Shown: positions 23,092 to 23,707 of the stretch, piece by piece
Position numbering within the stretch: position 1 is the first letter of the stretch
Layout of the letters: the number at the start of each line of letters is the position of its first letter
Origin: CBCXVS01 sp965178525
GTDB lineage: Bacteria; Tectomicrobia; Entotheonellia; Entotheonellales; Entotheonellaceae
Direction of reading: 5' to 3'
Assembly: GCA_965178525.1 (NCBI GenBank)
Contig: CBCXVS010000095.1
Location: forward strand, 1 to 23,707
DNA length: 23,707 bases
Made by a program: the position numbers and the translations under genes
Notes under the pieces: generated by a model
Told to the model about the DNA's origin: nothing
Seen by the model: only the letters and a program-made list of their open reading frames with translations
Database searches by the model: none

Positions 23092-23691
23092 ATGCGCAGA
23101 GTTTATCTTGTACAAGTTGTGCGCGTACTCCTTCTCATGCATACCACCGCATTCGCGCAAACGCGCTTCGAAGGCCGGGGCGAACACACCCTTGTCGAGT
23201 CCATCGGCTTCTTCAGAGGCTCCCCACTGATGGACGCGTTCTACTTTCGCTTCGGCCCGCCACTCGGCCAATCAAGTAGCGAAGATCATCACATCCAAAT
23301 TATCCTGGTTAAGCCGCAAGATCCAAGCGCATCCCAGCTGACGGTTTCCTACAGTAATGACGGCCAGGACGAGACGTATTCGTACATCGTCCCATTTCAT
23401 CAACGCCGCGGCGGTACGCGGGCGCAACTGGCCGATGTTGGATGTGCCAAAACCTGCGTACGCGAACTCAGACGGCCCAGGCCTGACGATATTTTTGTGA
23501 TCGTGGGCTTCCAAGTCTTCTTCACTGGAGACGATCATCACCTCGAGCGGGTTGCCGTGCTAGAAAACGATGGCACGGTGACGATTGCCTTCCATGACGA
23601 CGGCCGGCGGACGTTTAGGTACGCGCTCGATTACGTGTATCTACCGAGGACACTTATTCGGGATCTGGGTGTGCGACCTGAAGACGCCTAA
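23092..23691 (+). CDS. secreted protein of unknown function
   Basis: A 199-residue protein with a signal peptide (VYLVQVVRVLLLMHTTAFA, cleavage probably before QTRFEG). The mature part is rich in beta-strand patterns, His and Asp (SSEDHHIQIILVKPQD, GDDHHLERVAVLEND, TVTIAFHDDGRRTFRYALDYV). Two Cys residues close together (VGCAKTCVREL) could form a disulfide or bind metal. I recognise no family. AAGGGAG at 23076-23082 precedes the ATG by about 10 bases. It follows the BatC-like gene by 45 bases on the same strand, so it may be the last gene of the Bat transcript and replace BatD by position, though it shares no visible similarity with BatD. Confidence 0.8.
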   Translation: MRRVYLVQVVRVLLLMHTTAFAQTRFEGRGEHTLVESIGFFRGSPLMDAFYFRFGPPLGQSSSEDHHIQIILVKPQDPSASQLTVSYSNDGQDETYSYIVPFHQRRGGTRAQLADVGCAKTCVRELRRPRPDDIFVIVGFQVFFTGDDHHLERVAVLENDGTVTIAFHDDGRRTFRYALDYVYLPRTLIRDLGVRPEDA

Positions 23692-23707
23692 CTTAAGTGG
23701 TTTGAAC

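Overview
The window is bacterial chromosomal DNA of moderately high GC content with compact gene spacing, Shine-Dalgarno sites (GGAG-type) and many ATGA-type overlaps. The gene mix is ThDP enzyme, luciferase-like monooxygenase, VOC protein, amidohydrolase, CHAT-STAND-TPR protein and iron-type ABC transporter. Together with abundant heptameric intergenic repeats, this recalls large-genome environmental or symbiotic bacteria such as Tectomicrobia/Entotheonella-like or deltaproteobacterial lineages. That placement is a guess from gene style; no rRNA or tRNA gene was seen. A run of 10 N at 9029-9038 shows this is a scaffold.

Layout. (1) 1-1446: a minus-strand ThDP-dependent decarboxylase/synthase remnant with an in-frame TGA and a lost 3' end. 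(2) 1615-2182: promoter and two overlapping small unknown genes. (3) 2235-4046: an intact Xaa-Pro aminopeptidase. (4) 4045-4202: a MITE-like element bounded by inverted heptamer repeats. (5) 4223-5132: a luciferase-like monooxygenase with two frameshifts. (6) 5363-6546 (minus): an alpha/beta hydrolase with a Cys nucleophile, then a VOC protein. (7) 6688-7327: a HigBA toxin-antitoxin pair whose toxin gene is frameshifted. (8) 7426-8990: a dead ISKra4-type transposase, a hairpin, then the gap and a gene fragment. (9) 9332-13342 (minus): a CHAT protease-STAND NTPase-TPR gene broken by a junction that removes the P-loop and by an in-frame TAG, followed by a small membrane-protein gene. (10) 13565-14216: a PIN toxin/RHH antitoxin pair. 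(11) 14347-15393 (minus): an amidohydrolase. (12) 15629-20063: binding protein, double-domain permease and ATPase of an iron-type ABC importer. (13) 20117-23046: BatA, BatB and BatC-like proteins. (14) 23092-23691: a secreted orphan.

The left 13.4 kb holds at least eight independent gene-breaking changes (nonsense codons, one-base frameshifts, a deletion). The right 10 kb is nearly intact, with one frameshift near the start of the permease. Either the left part is an accessory region in decay or the assembly is error-rich there; read data would decide. The most interesting content is the CHAT-STAND-TPR locus with its membrane-protein neighbour, and the ABC-transporter/Bat block whose gene boundaries are occupied by heptamer repeats, one of which encodes the C-terminus of the ATPase.
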